64,000 nt of DNA from Xylophilus sp. GW821-FHT01B05 (GTDB lineage Bacteria; Pseudomonadota; Gammaproteobacteria; Burkholderiales; Burkholderiaceae_C), in the NCBI GenBank assembly GCA_038961845.1, contig CP152408.1, forward strand, positions 3,472,001 to 3,536,000, read 5' to 3'. Below the pieces are notes generated by a model. The model worked only from the letters and a program-made list of their open reading frames with translations. It was not told the origin of the DNA and did no database searches. Shown here piece after piece: positions 1 to 8,129 of the stretch (position 1 is its first letter; every line of letters begins with the position of its first letter). The position numbers and the translations under genes are program-made.

Positions 1-767
1 CCGCCGGCGAGCAGCGCACGGCTCAGGATTTCGGGGCGCGTGATCAGGCTGCCAGCGGCGGCCAGCGAGGCCTCCGACAATGCCTCGGTCACCGCCACCA
101 TCATCAGCGTGTCCTCCCGATCGTTCGGTGCGCTGCCGCCGTAGCGCTCTGGGATCGACAGGCCGAACACTCCCATGTCGCGCAGAGGCTGGAGCAGCGT
201 CTCTGGCACGGTCAGGTCGTGGCGATGGATTGCTTCTGCCTGCGGCGCGACCACATCGGCCGCAAACCGTCGGAAGGCGTCCTGCGCCATTGCGAGCGGC
301 TCATCTAGCGCCACGCGGCCAATGTCGCCATCAGCTTGAAAGAGCGCGCGACCCGCGCTCTCGAGGGCTTGCGCACTCGACGCCGAGTGACGCAGTTGCG
401 CCCACTCCGGCGCTGCCGCCACAGCCTGAAGCGCGCCCAGGCCCTCGCCTCTCTCTAGGGCCAGCAACTCCAGTCTCGGCAACACCGCTGCGATGGCCTC
501 GACAGCGAAGATCAGCGCGAGCCGCACATCAATCTCGCGCGATTCGGCGTCCAGCCCACCGATGACGGTGTCGGCCGCCAGCAGGTCCGCGCTGGCCCAA
601 GCGAGCTCGAAGCTCTCGACCTGGTGGGCATCCAGGCGGCGCGCATCCAACTGGCCGTTCAGCGCGCACGTCGCAGCCAGCGCGGCAACGCCTTGGTCGA
701 ACAGGGGGCGCACGCGCCCCAGGAGGAGCGCGGCGCAATCGATGTCGCGCTGATGCAGATTGCTCAT
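1..767 (-). CDS. Acyl-CoA dehydrogenase family protein, N-terminal 255 residues (C-terminus lies beyond the window edge)
   Basis: This gene would remove two hydrogens from an acyl-CoA using FAD. Reading from the ATG at 767, the first ~150 residues form an Ala/Leu-rich extension. A standard acyl-CoA dehydrogenase N-terminal helical domain follows, with recognisable stretches such as MGVFGLSIPERYGGSAPND and a LITRPEILSRALLAGG segment. Ordinary family members (~380 residues) lack the extension; (2S)-methylsuccinyl-CoA dehydrogenase is one family with a comparable extension, so an alkylsuccinyl-CoA-type substrate is possible but unproven. The gene starts 11 bases after the flavoprotein gene and is the last visible gene of the minus-strand catabolic operon. 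The FAD-binding and catalytic-base regions are not in the window. Confidence 0.85.
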   Translation of the reverse strand, partial: MSNLHQRDIDCAALLLGRVRPLFDQGVAALAATCALNGQLDARRLDAHQVESFELAWASADLLAADTVIGGLDAESREIDVRLALIFAVEAIAAVLPRLELLALERGEGLGALQAVAAAPEWAQLRHSASSAQALESAGRALFQADGDIGRVALDEPLAMAQDAFRRFAADVVAPQAEAIHRHDLTVPETLLQPLRDMGVFGLSIPERYGGSAPNDREDTLMMVAVTEALSEASLAAAGSLITRPEILSRALLAG

Positions 768-778
768 AGTGAATGTCC

Positions 779-2116
779 TCAGTCTGCAACGGACTCGCCG
801 ACCAGCATGGCATCGGCTTTCCGTGCCGCTTCGCGGCCCGTGTAGGCACAGGCCTGGGTGCCACCGTCGCCGTAATCCTTGACGGCGTCGCCGACGTGCC
901 ACAAATTGTCGAGCGGCGTGTCCTGCGACAAGTCGAAGCCGGCACACGAACGCTGGGCCGGCCAGGCGTCGCGCATCACGCGGATCGAGAGCATCTTCGC
1001 TTCGGAAAAGCCCGGGAACTCGTCGCGCAGGTCCTGCAGCGAGGCCTCGATCTCGGCCTTCTCATCGAAGTCGCCGAGTGCGGGCTTGGGCACCGCGTAG
1101 GCCACATACATGTACCAGCCCGGCGGCGCGAGTTCAGGACAGGTGGCCGTGAGCTCACCCATATTGCACAGGCGGCGCGTCTTGCCGAACGTCAGCAGGC
1201 CGGGCACGTCGACCAGGCGCTGCTGCGTTGCGAAGTTGATCACGATGTTGGCGGCGGGCTTGGGTGATTGCTTGGCGTGCGCCACGTAATCGTGGCCAAA
1301 GGCCTCACCACCTGGCAGCGACACGGTTGCAGTCGGGCCGATGTTGCTGATCACCGTACGGGTCTGGATACGGCGCGCCACTCCATCCTGCACGACGTCG
1401 AGCGCCGTCACCCGGCCGTCGGCCGCATGCAACGCCGTCACCGGCGCATTCAGCCAGACCTCGCCACCACGTTGGCGGATGCCGTCGGCCAGATCGTTCC
1501 AGAGGCCGATGGTGCCGCGCGGGCAGAAGCCGAACCGTTTGAAAGCGCCCTTCACGGCGAAATAGGTCAGAAAAGCCCGCGCCGGCAGTTCTTCGGAATT
1601 GACCGCGAAGATCGCCGCGCAGAGGTTGCGGAAGATGGCGTGCACAGTATCGTTCTTCGTGTACTGGGCGAGCCATTCCTGCGTCGTGAGCTTGGCCTCT
1701 GGCAGGTCGCCGGCGCGGGCATCGGCGAACTTGTTGCCGATCTTCGCAGCCTGCTTGGTAAAGCCGCCGAGCAGCATGCCCCAGCCGCCCTTGGCCACGT
1801 TGATCACCTTTCGGTCGATGTAGAACACGGTCGCGGGGCTGGGCTCGCGCAGATCCAGCGGCACTCCGACCTGCGCGAAGGTCTCCTCGAACACGCCGCC
1901 CAGTTCGATGGCGATGGCGCCGATGTTGACGGTAAAACCATCGATCTGCTCGCTCGATGCACGGCCGCCGACGCGGTCGCGGCTCTCCACCACCAGCACC
2001 TTCCTGCCGGCGGCCACCAGCCGCGCAGCGGCGCACAGGCCTCCAGCACCGGCGCCGATGACGACGGTGTCATAAACATCGCTGCTGCTACCGGGATTCG
2101 AAATGGACGGGGTCAC
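779..2116 (-). CDS. FAD-dependent oxidoreductase of the phytoene desaturase/amine oxidase fold
   Basis: The 445-residue protein opens with a dinucleotide-binding Rossmann motif (VVIGAGAGGLCAAARL) followed by VVESRDRVGGRA, and closes with a second FAD-contacting segment (LWHVGDAVKDYGDGGTQA). This is the layout of CrtI-like and amine-oxidase-like flavoproteins. It probably desaturates or isomerises a ring or side chain of the cluster's substrate. It is not a carotenoid gene by context: every neighbour is a CoA-ester or Rieske enzyme. The start is GTG, with AAGGAG five bases upstream. It lies between the acyl-CoA dehydrogenase and the 3-hydroxyacyl-CoA dehydrogenase. The fold is clear; the substrate is not. 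Confidence 0.82.
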   Translation of the reverse strand: MTPSISNPGSSSDVYDTVVIGAGAGGLCAAARLVAAGRKVLVVESRDRVGGRASSEQIDGFTVNIGAIAIELGGVFEETFAQVGVPLDLREPSPATVFYIDRKVINVAKGGWGMLLGGFTKQAAKIGNKFADARAGDLPEAKLTTQEWLAQYTKNDTVHAIFRNLCAAIFAVNSEELPARAFLTYFAVKGAFKRFGFCPRGTIGLWNDLADGIRQRGGEVWLNAPVTALHAADGRVTALDVVQDGVARRIQTRTVISNIGPTATVSLPGGEAFGHDYVAHAKQSPKPAANIVINFATQQRLVDVPGLLTFGKTRRLCNMGELTATCPELAPPGWYMYVAYAVPKPALGDFDEKAEIEASLQDLRDEFPGFSEAKMLSIRVMRDAWPAQRSCAGFDLSQDTPLDNLWHVGDAVKDYGDGGTQACAYTGREAARKADAMLVGESVAD

Positions 2117-2152
2117 GAAGTCTCCTTGGATGATTTGGAAATGTTCAAGGTT

Positions 2153-3670
2153 TCAGCGCAGCGCTTCGGGCGTGCGCAGCGAAAGGCCGAGGCTGACCCT
2201 GCGCACCAGCCACGCACTGGGGCGGTAGCGCGAGTCACCGGTGGCTTCCTGCATGCCGCGCAGGATCGCCAGCACCTTGTCGCCTCCGAGCGCATCGCCC
2301 CAGCTCAGCGGGCCTTGTGGGTAGCCCAGGCCGAGCCGCACCGCATCCTCGATGTCCTCGATCGATGCGATGCCACGCTGTGCGATGTTGGCCGCGATGT
2401 TGACGATGGTCGCAAGCACACGCTGCGCGATGAAGCCGGGACTGTCGTTGATCACGGTGGCGGCAACGCCGTCGCTCGTGAGCAGCGCCAGCGCGGCGTC
2501 GCGCATCGCCGGCGTGGTGCTCGCAGTCAGCATCAGCGTGCGGTGCCGGCCGAAGCCCGGCAGCGGATCGATCGCGACGCAGCGCGAGGCCTCCAGCCCC
2601 AGGTCGATCGCGGTGCTCGTGGCATCCCTGCCCCAGGCCTGAACGAGCAGCAGAGCACTCCCGTCGGGCGCATCGGACAAGCGCGCGCCCGCGCGTTCAA
2701 CCAGAGCTGCAATGTCGGAACGATCGGGCGCCTGCGGGTCGATCCAGACGTCGAGGCCGACAGGAAGCGCTGGCACCGCACGCACCGGCGCGACGACCTT
2801 CCTGTCGCCGTCGTAGACATACCAGCCGGCACCGCTCTTGCGGCCGAACAGCCCGGCCGCCACGCGCGGCGCGACCAGCGACGAAGGCCGAAAGCGCGCC
2901 TCGTGCTGGAATTGCTCGTAGATCGAGGCCATCACCTTGCTCGACACATCCAGGCCTGTCAGATCCAGCAGTTCGAACGGACCCATGCGAAAGCCCGCAG
3001 CGCCACGCAGCACGTCGTCGACCTCCGCCGGCGACGCGACCTGCTCCTCGACGATGCGCAGGCCTTCGGTGTAGAGGCCGCGGCCTGCATGGTTGACGAG
3101 AAAGCCAGGCTGGTCGGCGGTGACGACCGCGCGATGGCCTGCGCCTTCGACCAGCGCACGCAAGGTGGCGATCGTTTCGGGCGAAGTGCGAACCGCAGCG
3201 ATCACCTCGGCGACCTTCATCAGCGGCACCGGGTTGAAGAAGTGCAGTCCGGCCACACGCTGTGGATGCGCGCAGGCGGCGGCGATGTCGGCCACCGTCA
3301 GCGAGGAGGTGTTGCTCGCGAGCAGGGCCGTCGGCGCGACCACGGTTTCCAATGCACGATAGAGCTGCTGCTTGATGCCGAGGTCCTCGACGATGGCCTC
3401 GATCACGACGTCGCAGGACGCGAGTCCCGCCATGTCGCTGCAAGCGCTCATCCGGCTGCGGACGCGCTCGAAGTCCTCGGCGCTCAGCCGGCCCCTCTCG
3501 ACGCTGCGGCCGATCATGCCGCTCACGAAGTCGATGGCCCTGGCAGCGGAGCCTTCGGCCGCGTCGAAGCAGCGCACCTCGTGTCCGGCCTGCGCGAACA
3601 ACTGCATAATGCCGCGGCCCATGGTGCCGGCGCCGACGACGCCGATGGTGTGGAGGGTTCTGGAAGACAT
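2153..3670 (-). CDS. 3-hydroxyacyl-CoA dehydrogenase, two-domain PaaH type
   Basis: This enzyme oxidises a 3-hydroxyacyl-CoA to the 3-oxoacyl-CoA with NAD+. The N-terminal NAD-binding domain has GVVGAGTMGRGIMQLF, then the ASNTSSLTVADIA stretch and HFFNPVPLMK. A first 3HCDH C-terminal domain carries NHAGRGLYTEGLRI. Around residues 400-470 there is a second, degenerate copy (AQRVLATIVNIAANIAQRG, GLGYPQGPLSWGDALGG). The length of 505 residues matches 3-hydroxyadipyl-CoA dehydrogenases (PaaH/PaaC), which act on dicarboxylic or branched acyl-CoAs, so the substrate may carry a second carboxylate. It sits 20 bases after an enoyl-CoA hydratase, giving a complete hydration and oxidation step. Confidence 0.9.
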   Translation of the reverse strand: MSSRTLHTIGVVGAGTMGRGIMQLFAQAGHEVRCFDAAEGSAARAIDFVSGMIGRSVERGRLSAEDFERVRSRMSACSDMAGLASCDVVIEAIVEDLGIKQQLYRALETVVAPTALLASNTSSLTVADIAAACAHPQRVAGLHFFNPVPLMKVAEVIAAVRTSPETIATLRALVEGAGHRAVVTADQPGFLVNHAGRGLYTEGLRIVEEQVASPAEVDDVLRGAAGFRMGPFELLDLTGLDVSSKVMASIYEQFQHEARFRPSSLVAPRVAAGLFGRKSGAGWYVYDGDRKVVAPVRAVPALPVGLDVWIDPQAPDRSDIAALVERAGARLSDAPDGSALLLVQAWGRDATSTAIDLGLEASRCVAIDPLPGFGRHRTLMLTASTTPAMRDAALALLTSDGVAATVINDSPGFIAQRVLATIVNIAANIAQRGIASIEDIEDAVRLGLGYPQGPLSWGDALGGDKVLAILRGMQEATGDSRYRPSAWLVRRVSLGLSLRTPEALR

Positions 3671-3690
3671 GAATAGGTTCCGTAGAGGCT

Positions 3691-4488
3691 TCAGCGCCCG
3701 GTGAACTCGGGCTTGCGCTTGTCGAGGAAGGCTCGCATGCCTTCACGCTTGTCGGCCGTGTCGAACAGCAGCAGGAACTCGCGGTTCTCGAGGGCGAGCG
3801 CGATGTCCAGCGGCAGGGCCGCGCCCTGATGCAGCACGCGCCGAGTGGCCGCAACGGCCTTCGGCGGCATGCGCGCGGCCTTGCGCGCCAATGCCACGGC
3901 ACGCGCGAGCGCTTCACCGCCGGCACTGAGCTCGGCCACCAAACCGAGTTGGTAGGCACGTTCGCCCGTCAGCATCTCGCCGGTCAGCAACAGCATGCTG
4001 GCCACCGGCCGGCCCACCGCACGCAGCAGCCGCTGCGTGCCCCCGGCGCCGGGCATGATGCCCACCGCCAGTTCGGGCTGGCCGAACCGTGCGCTGGCAT
4101 CGGCGACGATGAAGTCGCACATCATCGCGAGCTCGCAGCCCGCGCCCAGCGCGAAGCCGCTCACCGCTGCGATCACGGGCTTGGCGCTTCGCGCTACCGG
4201 CGCCCAGTACTGCCCGAGGTCCAATTCGGCAACCTCTTGCGCGCCCTTGTCCACCAACAGGTTCAGGTCGGCGCCCGCCGCGAACACCGTGAGGCTTCCG
4301 GTGATGACGATGGCGCGCACATCCGGTTCCGCCTGCAGCGCCGTCACCGCGTCGGCGATGGCGCGACGCATGGCGAGGTCTAGCGCATTGCGCTTTTCGG
4401 GCCGGTCGAGGGTAACGATGCCCACCGCGCCATCGCGCTCGACGCGCACGGGCGCACCTGCATCGGGCGACGCTGTGGAGCCCGTCAC
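3691..4488 (-). CDS. Enoyl-CoA hydratase
   Basis: This 265-residue crotonase-fold enzyme is the most canonical of the four in the cluster. It keeps the oxyanion-hole stretch AVSGFALGAGCELAMMCD, then RFGQPELAVGIMPGAGGTQRLL, where the Glu of QPEL matches a catalytic acid of classical enoyl-CoA hydratases. It should hydrate a trans-2-enoyl-CoA to the 3-hydroxyacyl-CoA that the next gene oxidises. The start is GTG, whose GTGA overlaps the stop of the upstream crotonase gene by four bases, so the two are probably translationally coupled. The C-terminal FTGR ending recurs in two other crotonases of the cluster. Confidence 0.92.
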   Translation of the reverse strand: MTGSTASPDAGAPVRVERDGAVGIVTLDRPEKRNALDLAMRRAIADAVTALQAEPDVRAIVITGSLTVFAAGADLNLLVDKGAQEVAELDLGQYWAPVARSAKPVIAAVSGFALGAGCELAMMCDFIVADASARFGQPELAVGIMPGAGGTQRLLRAVGRPVASMLLLTGEMLTGERAYQLGLVAELSAGGEALARAVALARKAARMPPKAVAATRRVLHQGAALPLDIALALENREFLLLFDTADKREGMRAFLDKRKPEFTGR

Positions 4489-5294
4489 GACACGGCTCCG
4501 GGCAGAGCGATGAAGTCGGCCTCGCGCTTGTCGCGAAAGGCCGCGAAGCCCTCCTTGAATTCGCGGCCGAGCAGGCAGACGACCTGATCAGCCTCTTCCC
4601 GCGCCAGCTCGGCGTCGAGCGATCCAGACACGTTGTTCAGCCGGTTCTTCATGCGCACGAAGGCGTCGCTCGGCAAGCGCGCGGCCTCGATCGCGCGACG
4701 CACGGCCTCATCCATCACCTGGTCATCATTGACCAGGACATCGGCCAGACCGATGCGCTCGGCCTCCGGGCCGGTCACGGCCGCACCTGCAGTCAGGATG
4801 CGACGTGCCGCGGGCAAGCCCACGCGGCGCGGCAGGGTCAAGAGCTGCCCCCAGTCGGGTGCGAGGCCCAGCCTCAGAAAGGGGAACAGGATCTTCGTGC
4901 CTTTGCCGACCACGATCTGGTCGCCCAACAGCGCCAGACCGATCGCCGCACCGGCGCCGATGCCCTCGATCGCGCTCACCACAGGCAGGCGCAGTTCAGC
5001 GACCAGCCTGCACAGGCCATGGATGTGCTGCAGCCGCTCGCGTGCGCCGGCCTCATCGAGGCCGACCATGGTTGGCAGGTCGCCACCTGCGGAGAACACG
5101 CCTGCCACGCCGCCGAATACCAGCGCACGTACGTCGGTCTGCGTGCGCAGCGCAAGCAACGCTTCGACCAGCGCCTGCCGCACCGCATGGTCAATTGCGT
5201 TTCGCTTGTCGGGCCGGTTGATGCGCAGGCGCGCCACCTGCGGCGCCGGGCGGTCGAGCAGGACCACTCCGCCGGATGTCATAGTTGAGTTCAT
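4485..5294 (-). CDS. Enoyl-CoA hydratase/isomerase family protein, non-canonical active site
   Basis: This crotonase-fold protein has 269 residues when started at the ATG at 5294, which has GGAGAA ten bases upstream. A longer frame reaches 5333 but begins with non-homologous Arg-rich sequence. The segment that carries the catalytic Glu in hydratases reads LFPFLRLGLAPDWGQLLTLP here, with Asp-Trp-Gly instead of the QPE/PGAGG pattern. It may therefore be an isomerase, a C-C hydrolase or a hydratase with another acid/base. Its stop overlaps the start of the canonical hydratase. The partner substrate is unknown. Confidence 0.85.
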   Translation of the reverse strand: MNSTMTSGGVVLLDRPAPQVARLRINRPDKRNAIDHAVRQALVEALLALRTQTDVRALVFGGVAGVFSAGGDLPTMVGLDEAGARERLQHIHGLCRLVAELRLPVVSAIEGIGAGAAIGLALLGDQIVVGKGTKILFPFLRLGLAPDWGQLLTLPRRVGLPAARRILTAGAAVTGPEAERIGLADVLVNDDQVMDEAVRRAIEAARLPSDAFVRMKNRLNNVSGSLDAELAREEADQVVCLLGREFKEGFAAFRDKREADFIALPGAVS

Positions 5295-5336
5295 CTCGAT
5301 TGTTCTCCGGCGTGTGCAGGGCCCACGCAACACGCC

Positions 5337-6896
5337 TCAATTGACCATGCGAACGTGCCGATCCCAGTAGGGCTCGCGTAGCTTGTTTTTCAGGATTTTC
5401 CCGGCAGCCGACAGTGGTAATTCCTCGCGCAGCTCAACGCTGCGCGGGCATTTGTAGCCGGCGATCAGCGTCTTGCAGTGCGCGATCAATGCGCTCTGGT
5501 CGATCTCTGCACCCGGTCGGACCACGACCACCGCATGGACGGACTCTCCCCATTTCTCGCACGGGATTCCGATGACAGCGCAAGAGGCGACCGCGGGATG
5601 TTTGAGCACGGCGTTCTCGACCTCGGCCGAGTACACGTTCTCACCGCCGCTGACGATCATGTCTTTCATGCGATCGACGATGAAGATGAAACCATCCTCG
5701 TCCATGTAGGCACCGTCGCCGGAATGGACCCATCCGTCGCGCAATGTCTTGCTCGTCTCGGAAGGCTTGTTCCAGTAACCCAGCATGGCCGACATGCCGC
5801 GTGCAGCGATCTCTCCAACCGCACCACGCTCGACTTCGGCGCCGTCAGCATCAACGATCTTGACCTCGGACATCGCTGCGGCACGCCCCGCCGACCGCAA
5901 CTTGCCCAGCGCACGCCCCTCGAGCGTGTGGTAGTACGGGGGCAGGAAGCTCACGCAACCGGCAAGTTCCGTCATGCCATAGCCCTGCATCAGCGAAATG
6001 CTCGGAAACGCCGCCGTGGTGCGGTCGAGAAGACTTTCTGAGATCGGCGATGCGCCGTACACAAGGAATCGCAAGCTGCTGAGGTCATGGCGCGGAAAGT
6101 CCGCGTGGTCCAGCACCATCTGGATCATGGTTGGCACCAGCAGCGTGTCGGTCACTCTCTCTCGTGCCACTGCCTCCATGAAGCACAGGGCGGTGAATGA
6201 CGGGATCAGCACATGTGTGCCGCCCGCGATGAACTGCCAGAACACGCCCATCGCACCGGCCAGATGGAAGATCGGGGCCGCGTGAAGGTAGACGGGGCCC
6301 ACCGACTGACCGAGCGCCAAGCGATTCAATGCGGAGCCCATCATGCTTTCATGCGACAGCATGACGCCTTTGGGAAAACCGGTGGTGCCGCCGGTATAGA
6401 ACACCGCAGCCAGGTCCTGGCCGGCGGCCCGCACATCCTCGACCGGCGCGGCGGCCGCCACCAGGCCTTCGGCGTCGCGAGTACCCGCAGGGCACGCAGC
6501 CTCGCCCAGGTAAACGATGTCGCGCAACGTGGTGGCTTCCGCGCGGATCGCTTCAAGTAATGGCAAGTGTGCGTCGTCCACGAACAGCAGCACGCTCTCA
6601 CAGTCGTTGAACGAATAGGCCAGTTCTTTCGCGCTCCAACGAGTGTTGGCGGGATTGATGGCCGCGCCAATCCAGAGCACCGCGAGATAGACCTCAAGGT
6701 AGCGGTCGGAATTCAGCGCGAGGATCGCGACGCGGTCGCCCTGCTCCACGCCGAGGGTGCGCATGGCACCGGCAAGCCGGCTTACACGCTCGAACAGCGC
6801 ACGGTAACTCTGCCGCCGGTTGCCGAAGACGGTGGCGGTGCGATCGGGGTGCTGTTGCAATGCACGGTGAATGCACTGGGTGAGGCTCACGGACAT
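5337..6896 (-). CDS. Acyl-CoA synthetase (AMP-forming)
   Basis: This 519-residue member of the ANL superfamily activates a carboxylic acid to its CoA thioester through an acyl-adenylate. Visible motifs are the AMP-binding P-loop FYTGGTTGFPKGVMLSH (about residue 165), the adenine-contact YGMTE, the hinge and A8 region GDGAYMDEDGFIFIVDRMKDMI, and the C-terminal catalytic Lys in SAAGKILKNKL. It is presumably the entry enzyme of the cluster, converting the imported acid to the CoA ester used by all later steps. The ATG at 6896 has GGAGC just upstream, and the gene follows the thiolase gene by 15 bases. Confidence 0.92.
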   Translation of the reverse strand: MSVSLTQCIHRALQQHPDRTATVFGNRRQSYRALFERVSRLAGAMRTLGVEQGDRVAILALNSDRYLEVYLAVLWIGAAINPANTRWSAKELAYSFNDCESVLLFVDDAHLPLLEAIRAEATTLRDIVYLGEAACPAGTRDAEGLVAAAAPVEDVRAAGQDLAAVFYTGGTTGFPKGVMLSHESMMGSALNRLALGQSVGPVYLHAAPIFHLAGAMGVFWQFIAGGTHVLIPSFTALCFMEAVARERVTDTLLVPTMIQMVLDHADFPRHDLSSLRFLVYGASPISESLLDRTTAAFPSISLMQGYGMTELAGCVSFLPPYYHTLEGRALGKLRSAGRAAAMSEVKIVDADGAEVERGAVGEIAARGMSAMLGYWNKPSETSKTLRDGWVHSGDGAYMDEDGFIFIVDRMKDMIVSGGENVYSAEVENAVLKHPAVASCAVIGIPCEKWGESVHAVVVVRPGAEIDQSALIAHCKTLIAGYKCPRSVELREELPLSAAGKILKNKLREPYWDRHVRMVN

Positions 6897-6911
6897 GAGG
6901 GCTCCTGGCTC

Positions 6912-8114
6912 TCAGGCGCCTTCGCGCCCGACGATTGACACCGAGCACACGTTCTGCGAGGGCTGGCCGCCCAGGTTGTGAGTGAGACCGACTTTCGGAT
7001 CGCCCAACTGGCGCGCGCCAGCCCTGCCCTGCAGTTGCAGGTACATCTCGTAGAGCATGCGGATACCGCTGGCGCCTATCGGATGCCCAAAGCACTTGAG
7101 GCCACCGTCGATTTGGCAGGGAATGCGGCCCTCGGCATCGAAATGGCCGTCGAGCACGTCGCGCACCGCACCACCGTCTTCCGAGAGGCCCAGGTCTTCC
7201 ATCGTCACGAGTTCGGTGATCGAGAAGCAGTCGTGCACCTCGGTCATGCTGATCTGCTCGCGCGGCCGGGTGATGCCTGCCTCGGCATAGGCCTTGCGCG
7301 CAGCGATCCGCGCGGTGTGCACGTAGCTGCCGTCCCATTCGTTGGAGTGCATCTCCCAGCCGTTGGAGACCGCGACTTGCAGCGCCTTGAAGGTCACCAA
7401 ATCGCGCTTGCCGAGGCTGCGTGCGATCTCGGGCGTGGTCACGATCACAGCCGCCGCGCCGTCAGACACGCCCGCGCAGTCGTAAAGGCCCAAAGGCTGC
7501 GCGATCATCGGCGCCTTCAACACCTGCTCCTCGGTCACGGCCTGCTGGAAATGCGCTTTGGGGTTCTTCGCACCGTTGGCGTGGCTCTTGATCGACACGT
7601 GCGCGATCGCGCGCTTGAGCAGAGCCGCGTCGACGCCGTGCTTGCGCTGGTATGCACTGGCGAGCTGAGCGAAGTTCGCCGGCGCCACCGCGTTGGGGTA
7701 CCACTGCGGGATGTAGGTACCGACGGTGGCCACCGGCAGGCCGCCGTAACCAGTGTCCTTGAGCTTCTCCACGCCGAGCGCGAGCGCGATGTCGCAGGCG
7801 CCTGCCGCCACCGCGTAGACCGCGGCGCGGATCGCCTCCGAGCCGCCAGCGCAAAAGTTCTCGACGCGGGTCACGCCGATATTGGGCAGGCGCAGCGCGA
7901 TGCCCATCGGCGTGCCGCCGCGGCCCACGCCCACGTCGTCCATATGGGTCGAGAACCAGGCGGCATCGAGCTGCTCGGGTTCGATGCCCGCGTCGGCCAT
8001 CGCCTCGCTATAGGCCTCGACCATGAGATCTTCAGGGCTCGCGTCCCAGCGCTCGCCGAACTTGCTGCAGCCCATGCCAAGAATGGCGACCTTGTCCTTG
8101 ATGCCTGTGGCCAT
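6912..8114 (-). CDS. SCP-x-type thiolase (lipid-transfer-protein-like)
   Basis: The 400-residue protein belongs to the SCP2/SCP-x thiolase branch. The nucleophile Cys lies in VENFCAGGSEAIRAAVYAV (about residue 88), the first catalytic His in EVHDCFSITEL, and the second in CFGHPIGASG. The C-terminal Cys loop of classical thiolases is replaced by the HNLGGQPSQN type typical of this branch. Homologues either cleave 3-oxoacyl-CoAs or, with DUF35 partners (as in Ltp2-ChsH2 of steroid degradation), perform retro-aldol cleavage. The adjacent gene encodes a DUF35-containing protein, so a heteromeric complex is likely. RBS GGAG lies seven bases before the ATG. Confidence 0.88.
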   Translation of the reverse strand: MATGIKDKVAILGMGCSKFGERWDASPEDLMVEAYSEAMADAGIEPEQLDAAWFSTHMDDVGVGRGGTPMGIALRLPNIGVTRVENFCAGGSEAIRAAVYAVAAGACDIALALGVEKLKDTGYGGLPVATVGTYIPQWYPNAVAPANFAQLASAYQRKHGVDAALLKRAIAHVSIKSHANGAKNPKAHFQQAVTEEQVLKAPMIAQPLGLYDCAGVSDGAAAVIVTTPEIARSLGKRDLVTFKALQVAVSNGWEMHSNEWDGSYVHTARIAARKAYAEAGITRPREQISMTEVHDCFSITELVTMEDLGLSEDGGAVRDVLDGHFDAEGRIPCQIDGGLKCFGHPIGASGIRMLYEMYLQLQGRAGARQLGDPKVGLTHNLGGQPSQNVCSVSIVGREGA

Positions 8115-8129
8115 ATGGTGCTCCTGGTG

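Noticed and set aside
1268..3676. An 802-codon open frame on the plus strand across the flavoprotein and dehydrogenase genes
   Set aside because: It is antisense to two clearly recognisable enzymes, is rich in Arg/His/Ala/Gln with no motifs, and has no ribosome-binding site. Long antisense frames are expected at this GC content.
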